Below, in pieces: positions 25,301 through 32,472 of a DNA stretch of 36,078 bases. Each line of letters opens with the position of its first letter. Position 1 is the stretch's first letter. Under the pieces are notes generated by a model. That model had not been told where the DNA came from and did not search any database. It saw only the letters and a program-made list of their open reading frames with translations. The stretch is from an uncultured Methanomassiliicoccales archaeon (GTDB taxonomy: Archaea; Thermoplasmatota; Thermoplasmata; Methanomassiliicoccales; Methanomethylophilaceae): NCBI GenBank assembly GCA_959597175.1, contig CAUFXM010000013.1, forward strand, positions 1-36,078. The letters run 5' to 3'. The translations under genes were made by a program, and so were the position numbers.

Positions 25301-25635
25301 CTCCGGAACCTGAGCCCACACCGCCCACCCCTGGACCCGGCGGTCCACCTCAGCCAGAACCTCGTCCCCCTGAACCGGAACCCAAGCCGGAACCCGTTCC
25401 GGAATTGAAGACGAAGTTCCATCTGTCGAAGGACCTCGATCCGTTGAGGGTCAATAGAGAGGTGGGAGACATCGTCGAAGAGATACTCAGCCACATCCTA
25501 TCGATCGACGATGTGAATGTCAGAGTGTTCTTCAGCATAGATGCCGAAACGTCCAAAGGGATATCGAAGGACAAAGAGAGGACGATCAACGAGAACTGCT
25601 CCACGTTGAACATGGACGACTACGAATTCTACTAA
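22327..25635 (+). CDS. DUF499 AAA+ ATPase with Swt1/HEPN-like N terminus (BrxC-like)
   Basis: This 1102-residue large ATPase, COG1483/DUF499 type, is the third gene of the defence operon. The first 130 residues (GFDRMLPDLTEYVVNELKKV, then WWSELYNRM) look like the Swt1-like HEPN helical domain. Walker A is TAFGGGKTHTM (about 253-263) and Walker B is CLILIDELVAYG (about 377-388); the remaining AAA+ core extends to about 700. A striking proline/glutamate linker (about 992-1027) precedes a conserved-looking 75-residue tail ending NMDDYEFY. The start ATG overlaps the methyltransferase TGA; the GTG at 22318 is less likely. DUF499 proteins are the BrxC/PglY-like component, thought to use ATP in sensing or assembling the complex on DNA. 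A hairpin follows the stop. Confidence 0.88.
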   Translation: MKNKEQMGKGFDRMLPDLTEYVVNELKKVWGEQWWSELYNRMYDDQKKYYPENGSEEEVLKYFDPALCLNTINLCWNEIFKKVLYKECRNWVNELKGFRDKMSHKNQDDFEDSDLERCLDTMTRFCESLNLGCTDDIRAMYRKIRYGSEQGSAMAATQTIRQYAEDNSRNAVSGLPSWRDVMEPHPDVAQGLYRNAEFAADLAQVARHEATIEYQDPIEFFNRTYVTEGMRKLLVEALKRVNGIGGEPVIQLKTAFGGGKTHTMLALYHLMHGEQSLIDLPQVKQLLEEAGVGLTKVNTAVIVGTSIDPTKPRKPPTMPGITINTLWGDIAAQLAYSIGKPELYNIIKTSDAKHVSPGSKTLIDLFDQCGPCLILIDELVAYGKKLYGANDLVAGTFDNMITFIQELTEAARASKNCLVVASIPESDIELGGDAGKTTLEAIEHTFGRMETVWKPVAANEGYEVVRRRLFLDCKDDGLRNKVCDAFYGMYQRDSKHFPVDVKDPDYRGRLVSCYPIHPEIFDRLYEDWATLERFQKTRGVLRFMASVIHDLWMKNDASPMIMPGSISLDNPDIKNELTRYLNENWNSIVDNEVDGIRSEPYQLDKADPRMGACSACRRVSRTIFLGSAPSEGRSNKGITSNRIRLGVLVPNDNVATFNDALVKLGSNLTYLYNNPSDERYWYDTSPTLKKIVQEIANHLPVTDVNEEIKRRLLQHRGEGRIDIHVCPNSMDVPDEQRARLVLLPIDSHYIQSSPNCDAVKVATNILENHGSSPRVYKNMIVFMASDSEMMESVKKEVALYLAWKQIYEEADARDLTPSKKEEAKKSKQSKDNSVSLKLNEAYPWLLIPTTDPSKPHEIYLETRRLSGGTESFVTRALNSLVSNENLSESYAPFPLKLELDSKLWTQSNDISVKDIWNAYTRYCYLPRLKSFDVLCNAISEGMQSGDYFAIAGGKEGDDYLDLRLKCPMGTSVDQSNYLIKKDVAEEYKKQHTPEPEPTPPTPGPGGPPQPEPRPPEPEPKPEPVPELKTKFHLSKDLDPLRVNREVGDIVEEILSHILSIDDVNVRVFFSIDAETSKGISKDKERTINENCSTLNMDDYEFY

Positions 25636-25642
25636 ACATTAT

Positions 25643-25660
25643 GTTGCCGGCGGCGGCAAC
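25643..25660 (+). terminator. Hairpin after the defence operon
   Basis: GTTGCCG (25643-25649) pairs with CGGCAAC (25654-25660) around GCGG, seven bases after the DUF499 stop, and a second GGCAAC copy follows at 25672-25677. This is a plausible transcription end. Confidence 0.5.
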
Positions 25661-25952
25661 CGTCTGCTGCTGGCAACCCTTAGACAATGTTGGAGGGGAG
25701 GTGCGATCGATCGCATCGCATCACTCCCTCTCGTTACATTACCGACCAGGGAGTCCAACAATCTGACAGAAGATCATGGATAAGGTGCTCTACCGTTACC
25801 GTGTCGGACTAACCTCAGATAATCCTCAGACTGTTACGCGGACTTTGTGTCACGGCTTTATTCAAACCCTTGTTTTTTGTTCCGTTCGTTGAGCCCCTAA
25901 GGGCATCAATGCATCTTCATATACATTATTAAAACTGATACATTGCATAACG
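25661..25952. other. Non-coding gap between defence operon and convergent gene
   Basis: No gene is supported. A perfect 14-base palindrome TGCGATCGATCGCA sits at 25702-25715. The right half becomes AT-rich, with TTTTTTGTTCC near 25873 that could serve as a T-rich transcript end for either strand. Confidence 0.4.
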
Positions 25953-26819
25953 TTACGACTTGTTCAGATAGGATCTCACAATGTACAGGATCGACGAGAC
26001 TGCCATACCGAGAACGTACTGAGCTTCCTCCTCTCCGATACAATCATCTGATCCGCTATGCGCAACATCCGGCATATTGTTCCTGGCTCTGATTGGAGAA
26101 TATATGGACTGCAGGAATGTTCCAGCATCATCATCCTGAAATATTGCCACACCCTTCTCTTTGAGAAGTTTGAACCGTGTCGCGAAATCGTTCTTTTTCT
26201 CTGGTAGGGGAATATTCATCTCAACAAGAATCTGGTTGACAACCGATTCCAATGCCAGCGATGATTCCAACACTGCTTTGTTGAAATCACCCTCGTGAAA
26301 CTTGTCAAAGGCCTCACAGAGATGATCATTTGCCTGATTGAAACCTCCATCGTGAAGAATAGTTAGACAGGGCTCTATGAATTCCTCATACTCCGTCTCC
26401 TCCCCGATGAACACAAACTCGCCGTCTTTCACACGTATACCGATATAATTCCTCTCAAAGATCGTGTTCAGATTATCAGACAAATCCCTACTGTGGTAGT
26501 TCTCGAGAATGGAATGATGGGCAGCTTCAAGCAGTTCATAGAACATACGATCCTTGTTGGAATAGAAGAGGTCCTCCAACTTCTTCTCGTCAATAGGACT
26601 CTTACTGTTGGGCTTGATTCCGGTAGACATTATACAGTCACTCAACACAACTGAGAATGGATCGCGAAACCTTATTGTTAATTCGTCAGACTTTATGTCT
26701 CTCAGAGCAGATAATATGCACTCGGTGCACATGGTCTTGATTTCATCTGTGGTCCTATCGATGGTCAACGGGATCGGTTCCCTTGGCCTTGCCCTATCGT
26801 AAACGGTAGATTTGAGCAT
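25953..26819 (-). CDS. Abortive-infection-like C-terminal domain protein
   Basis: The 288-residue soluble protein has a C-terminal half that resembles the Abi C-terminal (HEPN-related) domain: FNKAVLESSLALESVVNQIL (a pattern common before the Abi_C core), then FATRFKLLKEKGVA, and RARNNMPDVAHSGSDD with Arg and His in the place of the RNase-like motif, followed by a terminal helix. The N-terminal half is uncharacterised and helical. Proteins of this kind (STM4504/AbiJ-like) are found as solitary genes in defence islands and may act as toxic RNases (family knowledge, role inferred). The ATG at 26817-26819 has a textbook ribosome site GAGGTGAT three bases upstream and a TATA-like TTTAATTAA at 26859-26867. 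It lies convergent to the defence operon. Confidence 0.7.
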   Translation of the reverse strand: MLKSTVYDRARPREPIPLTIDRTTDEIKTMCTECILSALRDIKSDELTIRFRDPFSVVLSDCIMSTGIKPNSKSPIDEKKLEDLFYSNKDRMFYELLEAAHHSILENYHSRDLSDNLNTIFERNYIGIRVKDGEFVFIGEETEYEEFIEPCLTILHDGGFNQANDHLCEAFDKFHEGDFNKAVLESSLALESVVNQILVEMNIPLPEKKNDFATRFKLLKEKGVAIFQDDDAGTFLQSIYSPIRARNNMPDVAHSGSDDCIGEEEAQYVLGMAVSSILYIVRSYLNKS

Positions 26820-26894
26820 AATATCACCTCAGCCGGATTCGAATCATCAGATTGGATCCTTAATTAAAGAGATCGGACGGGATTGCTCCCGCCC

Positions 26895-27185
26895 TTACTC
26901 GGAAACGCCGTAACATTTCCTGGCAATTGTTTCGAAGTCCCTCATCACTCTGGGGAGCCACTGGTCGAAGTCAGGTTGTCCATAGTCTGGATCTATATTC
27001 GCCGCCAGATAACAGTGAACGGCCGCCTCCATGGAAATCTGGATGGCTTCTCTGTCATCCCTGGAAACCGATGCGATGGTGTCGATCACCATCTCCCTCT
27101 TCTCACAGACAGTCTTGTTCGTCCTGGGGTCGTCCAATGACAGACAGCCAATCATCGTCCCCTCCTCCTCATCGTATCTTTCCAT
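26895..27185 (-). CDS. Uncharacterised 96-residue protein
   Basis: I do not recognise this small acidic, helical protein. A recognisable feature is the segment REMVIDTIASVSRDDREAIQISMEAAVHCYLA and the ending RKCYGVSE. The ATG at 27183-27185 has a strong ribosome site GGAGGAATAA directly upstream and starts 11 bases after the stop of the AbrB-like gene, so the two are co-transcribed and may be partners. In this position it might be a cognate small partner (for example of a toxin-antitoxin-like pair), which is inference only. Confidence 0.6.
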   Translation of the reverse strand: MERYDEEEGTMIGCLSLDDPRTNKTVCEKREMVIDTIASVSRDDREAIQISMEAAVHCYLAANIDPDYGQPDFDQWLPRVMRDFETIARKCYGVSE

Positions 27186-27196
27186 TTATTCCTCCG

Positions 27197-28204
27197 TCAG
27201 ATCTTCATCAACCTGTGGGACTCGTCCCTGCACCAGTCGATGAATGTGTTGTCTATCCTCCAGTTGAGAGATTTCGCCGACAGTCTGAAATGCGAAAGCA
27301 TATCCTGGGCATCATCCTGATCATCATATGGACCAAGGATATCCGTATCGATCGCTTCCACAATGCGGGGGTCATCCTTCTTCTGGACCTGCTCCCTGAG
27401 GATGTCGCCAACATACTGCGGACCGGGGGCCTTGACCAGATGGAATTCCGGATAACCGGTTGCTTCTGGATAGCCGTCCACGATCGGGAAATGGGCTTCC
27501 ACGACGACATACCACATGTCCGGATACTTCTTGCCCGAGACCTTGACGTCCCACTCGTCGTTGATCAGCAGGAGGGTTTCCTCCTCATCGACATTCTCAT
27601 CGTCGATGGCATCACGATAGTCCCTGGAATTGGCAACTGCGATGGCCAGATGATCGGCCATTGTCGACACACTCTTCAGCGGCGAACTGAAAAGACGTGT
27701 GTTCCTCACGATCTCATCCAGCATTTCGACGATGAACAACTGCTCGGACATCACCTGGTTCTTGGATTCCGTATAGTAGTGCTCATCGAATTCCGTGATG
27801 AACGAGTGCATGGAATCTGAATAGCGGCTGTATTTCGACGATGTGGTGATGCGGGTATAATCCCTTATAATGCGGGAGACTTCGGACCATACACGAAGAC
27901 GGAGGGAAATATCAGCCGTCGAAACCTCATCCTTTTCGGCTTCTTCAGAATGATCCGGAATATCTGTTCCGTCCAGATACGAATCGATGGGGGTGAGCCA
28001 GCGTGTGTTCTCGTATGACCCGTTGGGGTTGGAGAGCATGCGAGCGAAATCATAGTCGTGACCGGCCGCATCGTCGGTTGTCCCGATGATCACCGATACC
28101 TCGTCCCCCTTGCCGAGATCGAACTCCTTCGCCTCTTTGGTTATGGGGATGATGAGGGAATCGCCTGCAGAACCGATACGTTTCGTGACCCTGACGGACT
28201 TCAT
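27197..28204 (-). CDS. AbrB/MazE-like domain fused to a large uncharacterised domain
   Basis: The 335-residue protein opens with an AbrB-type swapped-hairpin domain: MKSVRVTKRIGSAGDSLIIP, then EFDLGKGDEVSVII, the classic pattern of archaeal MazE/PhrH/SpoVT-like DNA-binding domains. A long, acidic and largely helical part of unknown fold follows (about 100-335), including SYLDGTDIP and LINDEWDVKVSGKKYPDMWY. Fusion of an antitoxin-like DNA-binding domain to such a part is unusual. A clear minus-strand TATA (TTTATATATAATC, 28221-28233) precedes the ATG by about 20-30 bases, so it is transcribed leaderless or nearly. It probably represses its own promoter. The following 96-residue gene is coupled to it. 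Confidence 0.75.
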   Translation of the reverse strand: MKSVRVTKRIGSAGDSLIIPITKEAKEFDLGKGDEVSVIIGTTDDAAGHDYDFARMLSNPNGSYENTRWLTPIDSYLDGTDIPDHSEEAEKDEVSTADISLRLRVWSEVSRIIRDYTRITTSSKYSRYSDSMHSFITEFDEHYYTESKNQVMSEQLFIVEMLDEIVRNTRLFSSPLKSVSTMADHLAIAVANSRDYRDAIDDENVDEEETLLLINDEWDVKVSGKKYPDMWYVVVEAHFPIVDGYPEATGYPEFHLVKAPGPQYVGDILREQVQKKDDPRIVEAIDTDILGPYDDQDDAQDMLSHFRLSAKSLNWRIDNTFIDWCRDESHRLMKI

Positions 28205-28220
28205 GAAACTATATTTGATT

Positions 28221-28233
28221 GATTATATATAAA
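28221..28233 (-). promoter_or_regulatory. TATA box of the AbrB-like gene
   Basis: On the minus strand TTTATATATAATC lies roughly 20-30 bases upstream of the ATG at 28202-28204, giving an almost leaderless transcript. It is one of the strongest TATA boxes of the window. Confidence 0.6.
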
Positions 28234-28354
28234 TATTCTTTAGATTCGAATAATACTATCTGAATACTATTTACGAATTGTAACGTGTTTTACATCTTAC
28301 AGCACCTGCAGTTTTGAGAACTGATGGTCCGTTCTATATAATATTCGAATATGG

Positions 28355-29719
28355 TCACTTCAACATCCCTTTGCCGACTTCGGTGATACGGTATCTTTGA
28401 TTCTTGCTGCTTGCGGCATCGGGTATCGTGCGTTCCACGAGGCCCTTATCGATCAGAGGCTTCACCTTCCTCGTGATGACACTGGATTGGCTCAGACCTG
28501 TGAAGTCAGCAATCTCACGGGAGGTCCTTCCCATCGGACAGTCAAGGAAACCGAGGAGATCGTCCGTACCAATCTCCCTCTTGGGAATCACCACCGATGA
28601 ATCATCATCCTGACGGTAGTTGACGTTCTTCAAAATCACCGTGAAAGAGTAATGGCTGGCCTTGAACTCGGGCTCCATCCCCGGGTAGGCGGCATATCCA
28701 TCGATGATACGGCTGATCCCACGACCCCAGCCCTCGACGAAACCTGCGAGGAAGAACGCATACGCGAGATTGGGATTGGTAGGAACGGATCTGTGCTCCT
28801 CCATCAGATCCTTATAGGTCCAATCGTAAGGTATGCCCCCGCTGTCATCTATCCTGATCCTGTTCTCCCATACCCGTATCTGTATGGAGATGCTGGAGCC
28901 GTAGTCGTTGTGCATCACCGCGTTGAGGATGGCTTCCCTGAGGCTCTTGTCCGGGAACGGAGACGTCTCGACCATGTTCAGGCCCTTGTATGAGATTTTC
29001 TTCTTGGAGTACTTGGTATTGATCAGATCGCAGAGACGATCCGGCATGGTTATGAGGGGGCCTCCGACGAAGTCCTCGTAGAGGATCTCCGGACTATCGG
29101 TTCCCTCGAACATCCCGACCTTCACCGAGGAGCCGCGGATGATGTCCTCGGGATTGTTATGGAAAAGAAGCACCGCAGCACGGGTGGGTACGCCCTCTTT
29201 GGACATGAGGTTGAGTTTTATGAGGAGGTCCTTGTCAGGAACGCTCAGACTCTCTTCGCTGATGATCTTTTTCTCGAGTGCCTTCTTGCGAAAGAACTCG
29301 ATGGCGTTCCCATCGAGGCAGGTGATGTCGAGGCCGTCGAGGGGCATGTCGGACCAGGAGACGTTGAGCCTCCTGGATGCCATCAGGTCGTGCACCCTGC
29401 CCGTGGCCGCCTGAGTCGTGTTGCCTGTGCGGATGTAGAATTTGCCGTCGAGGTCCACTGGGACCGGTGATCTCTGGACGGTGATGGTGATCACGTTTGT
29501 GGCCTCGTCGATGTCGACAGCCGGATAGATGGAGAGCTTGTTGGCGATAGTATCGGTGATCTTCTTCATGTCGGATTTGGGGTCCTTGACGCCTACTACG
29601 GTGCCATCGTCCTCGACGCCCACCTTCATGACCCCACCCTCACTGTTGGCGAAGCCGCAAATTTGCTTCAGGAACTTGTCCTCCCACTGCCTTTTCCATT
29701 CCTCGTTCTGCTTCTCCAA
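28355..29719 (-). CDS. AlbA_2/Schlafen-like regulator with HATPase and winged helix
   Basis: This 454-residue protein belongs to the group usually named putative DNA-binding or ATP-binding RecG-like transcription regulators. The N-terminal AlbA_2 domain begins with KQNEEWKRQWEDKFLKQICG and GGVMKVGVEDDGTVVGV. A C-terminal HATPase-like part shows LREAILNAVMHNDYG and IRIDDSGGIPYDW, and a winged helix ends the protein (IADFTGLSQSSVITRKVKPL). I favour the TTG at 29717-29719: AGGTGAT precedes it at the same three-base distance as in the gene starting at 26819, and a TATA-like GATAAAAAA is at 29758-29766. ATG at 29815 would add 32 less convincing residues. Such proteins are frequent in defence regions. 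Confidence 0.78.
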   Translation of the reverse strand: MEKQNEEWKRQWEDKFLKQICGFANSEGGVMKVGVEDDGTVVGVKDPKSDMKKITDTIANKLSIYPAVDIDEATNVITITVQRSPVPVDLDGKFYIRTGNTTQAATGRVHDLMASRRLNVSWSDMPLDGLDITCLDGNAIEFFRKKALEKKIISEESLSVPDKDLLIKLNLMSKEGVPTRAAVLLFHNNPEDIIRGSSVKVGMFEGTDSPEILYEDFVGGPLITMPDRLCDLINTKYSKKKISYKGLNMVETSPFPDKSLREAILNAVMHNDYGSSISIQIRVWENRIRIDDSGGIPYDWTYKDLMEEHRSVPTNPNLAYAFFLAGFVEGWGRGISRIIDGYAAYPGMEPEFKASHYSFTVILKNVNYRQDDDSSVVIPKREIGTDDLLGFLDCPMGRTSREIADFTGLSQSSVITRKVKPLIDKGLVERTIPDAASSKNQRYRITEVGKGMLK

Positions 29720-29813
29720 CGGATCACCTACGATGCGAGACGTAACAGCAGGTCGGTTTTTTATCGTTGCTGAATGAAGATGCTGACTCCACTCCGACCC
29801 CTCGATCCTCTTC

Positions 29814-29861
29814 ATGAAGAGGATGATGAAGAGGATGATGAAGAGGATGATGAAGAGGATG
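29814..29861. repeat. Perfect 4 x 12-bp tandem repeat
   Basis: Four exact copies of ATGAAGAGGATG lie between two minus-strand genes, directly upstream of the TATA-like sequence assigned to the AlbA_2 regulator. Copy-number change by slippage would alter promoter spacing in 12-base steps without touching a reading frame if the TTG start is right. Confidence 0.8.
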
Positions 29862-29881
29862 GGTCTGACGACCCAGTTTGG

Positions 29882-30250
29882 TTACAGGTATCTCCTCCTG
29901 AAGGACCTCATGAAGCCGAAATCCGCGTTCCCGTTCCTCTTGGACGCCCATTCGTTATGAATGCTATCATCAGTGTTCTCAGCCAGAGGGGTGAATTTGT
30001 CTGGGTGATTGAGGACATAGGCGATTACCGCCTCCTTATTCTCTCTGGGAGTCTTCGGATTGTTGAGCACCTTTGTGACGTAGTTCTGGTTCATGGCCAC
30101 CGTGTTGCCGCGTGGCATCCTCTGATTGAGGTAGCCCTCTGTCATAGTCCTGCGCTTGGGATTCATACCGGGGGCGAGTTGGACCCATCCCTGAGGACGG
30201 GATGATCCGCGCTGCTTGGAGGTCGGGATGAGCTCGTACTCCTCAGTCAT
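29882..30250 (-). CDS. Basic uncharacterised protein
   Basis: The 122-residue protein is rich in Arg, Asn and Gln and has no recognised domain. Characteristic segments are GMNPKRRTMTEGYLNQRMPRG, and NNPKTPRENKEAVIAYVLNH (a short helix likely), ending FMRSFRRRYL. The basic character would fit nucleic acid or membrane-surface binding. The ATG at 30248-30250 overlaps the stop of the preceding gene by eight bases, so the two are translationally coupled. A longer frame to the left is serine/threonine-rich antisense-like sequence and is not credible. It sits at the downstream end of the virus-like minus-strand block. Confidence 0.6.
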   Translation of the reverse strand: MTEEYELIPTSKQRGSSRPQGWVQLAPGMNPKRRTMTEGYLNQRMPRGNTVAMNQNYVTKVLNNPKTPRENKEAVIAYVLNHPDKFTPLAENTDDSIHNEWASKRNGNADFGFMRSFRRRYL

Positions 30251-30725
30251 CCGAATCCCTCCTGACATTGATCCTGCGAATGAATCCGTCCTCGTAGACG
30301 TACCTGGGGATATCGTCACGGTACAGACAATGGTCGCAGTCGCCACCGCAGAGGTTGCGGTCGCAGCACTCGTCTGAATCATCGTCATCGAAGAACTCAT
30401 CTTCGAGATTCTCGTCTCCACAGACTTCACAGAAGTCCGAGTAGAGCATCGGATCGTTGTCGATGATGTGGTTGGCGAGATACTCACCGATGATGTCCTT
30501 GGCAAGCTCGATGTCGTCGAAGGGTTCTCCGGTGTATGCCTCCTCGAAAAAGCACTTCGTGAAGGCATCCCCCATCACGAGGACCCTGAGCCTCTCGTCG
30601 GGAATTAGGATCCTGACGATGGCGTGGACCTTCTCAGAGAGGAAGTCCACGGAATAGTCATAATCCTCGATGTCGTTCGACTGGCAGTTCTTTGTGGCGT
30701 GTGTCGCCCTATCATTGTTGGTCAT
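30243..30725 (-). CDS. Acidic cysteine-rich uncharacterised protein
   Basis: The 160-residue protein has a helical N-terminal half and an acidic cysteine-rich C-terminal half. Cysteines cluster as FCEVCGDENLEDEFF then ECCDRNLCGGDCDHCLY, likely metal-binding knuckles. The ATG at 30723-30725 is preferred to the upstream TTG, because GGAG lies about ten bases before it. Its end overlaps the start of the basic 122-residue protein; acidic and basic partners made side by side suggest a complex (inference). No domain is recognised. It follows the Rep gene after a 247-base gap that contains no further gene. Confidence 0.6.
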   Translation of the reverse strand: MTNNDRATHATKNCQSNDIEDYDYSVDFLSEKVHAIVRILIPDERLRVLVMGDAFTKCFFEEAYTGEPFDDIELAKDIIGEYLANHIIDNDPMLYSDFCEVCGDENLEDEFFDDDDSDECCDRNLCGGDCDHCLYRDDIPRYVYEDGFIRRINVRRDSDD

Positions 30726-30972
30726 CTTTACCAAACTCCATGATTTGCCCTCTTACGAGGGGATGACCTGGCCCCAGACTGCCTTGCAGGATCCTTTGTC
30801 CGAGGTCCTTTCGTACCGATTCCGATGGTCTGGAATCTACGAACTCCTGTGTCGACTTCTATAATCAGTTGCAATCCGCGTTCGGACCTTTGCGGATGTG
30901 GCTGCCAGTGATCCGGTCCGAGGCCGTGCTTTCAGGCCTGTGTCGAGTGAGTATGATGTCCGATGACGATGC
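30726..30972. other. Gap downstream of rep, no gene seen
   Basis: Short frames only, none with a ribosome site and protein-like composition. A TATA-like sequence ATTATAGAA (minus strand, near 30857-30865) could start transcription of the two genes that follow. Confidence 0.35.
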
Positions 30973-32472
30973 TCAGACCTCCGAGGCCATGCCGTCGACT
31001 GTGCTACCGAACGCTGCCCTCTGTCTCCTGAGGAAGTACTCGTCGGGCTCCTCGAAGGGTCCGGCCATGACTAGGTCCTCGTCCATGGGAAGACCAAGGT
31101 CGAGAGTGCACAGGGTGAAGGGGCACATCCTGGAGAAGTCCACGATCGTGAGATGCTGCTCGCGGAGCTTCGACTTGAATGATTGGAAGACGGCCTTCAC
31201 GAGCTCGAAGTCCTCCGCGAAGACGACGACAGGATCGTCCCTGATGTAGCGGATGTACGTTCCGACGCAGTCGTGATGGCCGTCGTAGGTTCTCAGCAGT
31301 TTGTGGCATTCCTTGCAGACGCGGATCTTGTACTGTCTGTACACTCCCAGGATGCGGATGTTGCGCTTGGATGCTCCGCCCCAGTACCTGATCTTGAACT
31401 CGACTGCGAGGGCCTTCATGGTCCACTGCTCCCAGTCCACACCCGAAAGGTCTCCGAGCATCCTTCCCTTGCCTTCTCCCTTCTCGTTGTAGTCCCTCTC
31501 GGTGTAGTCGGCACCGGGCGACAGGAGGCCGGGGACCAGCATGTCGAGGACCTTGAGGTCCCAGTCGATGTCGTCGGGGTCCTTCTCGGCCATGCCGAGG
31601 CCCATATGCGTCGTGAGGTAGGCGGCGGTGTGCCTGATGCTTCTGATCTTCTCCCTGGAGTGGACCTTCTTGATCAGCCATCCCGGATTCTGCCTCCTGA
31701 ACTCGGTGGTGTCGATGCGGCCGTAGCAGAGGACGTGGAAGTGCGGGGAGAATTCCCACTCGTCCTCCTTCTGGCGCCAGGGGTGGAATATCGTGACACC
31801 GGCTGTGGCACCGAACGCGACCATGGAGTCGTCCACATGCCTGCAGAGGTCGTCGAACTCGGGCTTGGTCTGGCAGAGCCTCTTGACGAGGTCCTGGGGT
31901 GGGGAGACGACCCAATGACCGATGTCACCGACGGAGATGCCCTTCTTCTCGCTGAGCACCTTGTAGGAGAGGAGCTGCTTCTCAATCTGGACCCCACGCT
32001 TCAGGGCGGTGTCGTTCATGCATTTCGGGCAACGAAGGGACCAGCAGTGCCTGCGCTTGCCCTTGCAGTGGTGCTCTGGATCCTCCGGACACGCCGAGTA
32101 CACGATGCCTCCTGCGGAGGAGCGGATGAAGCCGCAGCCCTTCCTGTCGGGACGCGTCGTATCGTGGGCGGGCATGCACCAGGAGATGTACTGGCGGTAG
32201 GGCTCGGGACCTTCATGCACGGGGGTTCCGGAGAGGCCTTCCTGAACACCTTCCTGAGTCCCGTTGACGTCATCCTGCGGATGAAGTCTAAGGTACTCTA
32301 TGGCAGGATACGATGCGCTCTCTACGGGCAGGTTCCTCACATAGGATGTGACGGAGTGCTCGGCGAGGGCGGCCTGGACGGCGAGTCCCTGCCTCTCCTT
32401 GATTTCGAGCTCGCGCTGGAGCGAACGGAGGCGCATCTCCTCGAGTCTGATGTCGTAGTCTTCGATCTGCAT
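30973..32472 (-). CDS. HUH-type rolling-circle replication initiator (Rep)
   Basis: The 499-residue protein is a predicted HUH endonuclease that nicks the origin and starts rolling-circle replication. Motif 1 is likely HWVVSPPQDLV (like FTLTxP), motif 2 is the HUH signature SPHFHVLCYG, and motif 3 is AAYLTTHMGL with the candidate nucleophilic Tyr. A zinc-knuckle region CWSLRCPKCM lies before motif 1, and a second C..C.....H pair (CKECHKLLRTYDGHHDC) after motif 3, as in archaeal plasmid and virus Rep proteins. The ATG at 32470-32472 (MQIEDYDIRLEEMRL) is chosen because upstream the frame continues into a GC-rich Pro/Arg-rich non-coding stretch. Upstream lies a structured region that may be the origin. 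The motif assignment is by eye. Confidence 0.8.
   Translation of the reverse strand: MQIEDYDIRLEEMRLRSLQRELEIKERQGLAVQAALAEHSVTSYVRNLPVESASYPAIEYLRLHPQDDVNGTQEGVQEGLSGTPVHEGPEPYRQYISWCMPAHDTTRPDRKGCGFIRSSAGGIVYSACPEDPEHHCKGKRRHCWSLRCPKCMNDTALKRGVQIEKQLLSYKVLSEKKGISVGDIGHWVVSPPQDLVKRLCQTKPEFDDLCRHVDDSMVAFGATAGVTIFHPWRQKEDEWEFSPHFHVLCYGRIDTTEFRRQNPGWLIKKVHSREKIRSIRHTAAYLTTHMGLGMAEKDPDDIDWDLKVLDMLVPGLLSPGADYTERDYNEKGEGKGRMLGDLSGVDWEQWTMKALAVEFKIRYWGGASKRNIRILGVYRQYKIRVCKECHKLLRTYDGHHDCVGTYIRYIRDDPVVVFAEDFELVKAVFQSFKSKLREQHLTIVDFSRMCPFTLCTLDLGLPMDEDLVMAGPFEEPDEYFLRRQRAAFGSTVDGMASEV

Noticed and set aside
16050..25635. DISARM system
   Set aside because: An SNF2 helicase and a methyltransferase are present, but drmA, drmB and drmC equivalents are absent and the methyltransferase is of DUF1156 type.
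26837..26846. GATTCGAATC as a possible attR copy of the tRNA T arm
   Set aside because: Only a short palindromic core is shared with the tRNA; flanks do not match the tRNA 3' end.
29814..29861. Possible CRISPR array
   Set aside because: Units are 12 bases and directly abutting without spacers; no cas gene is seen anywhere in the window.
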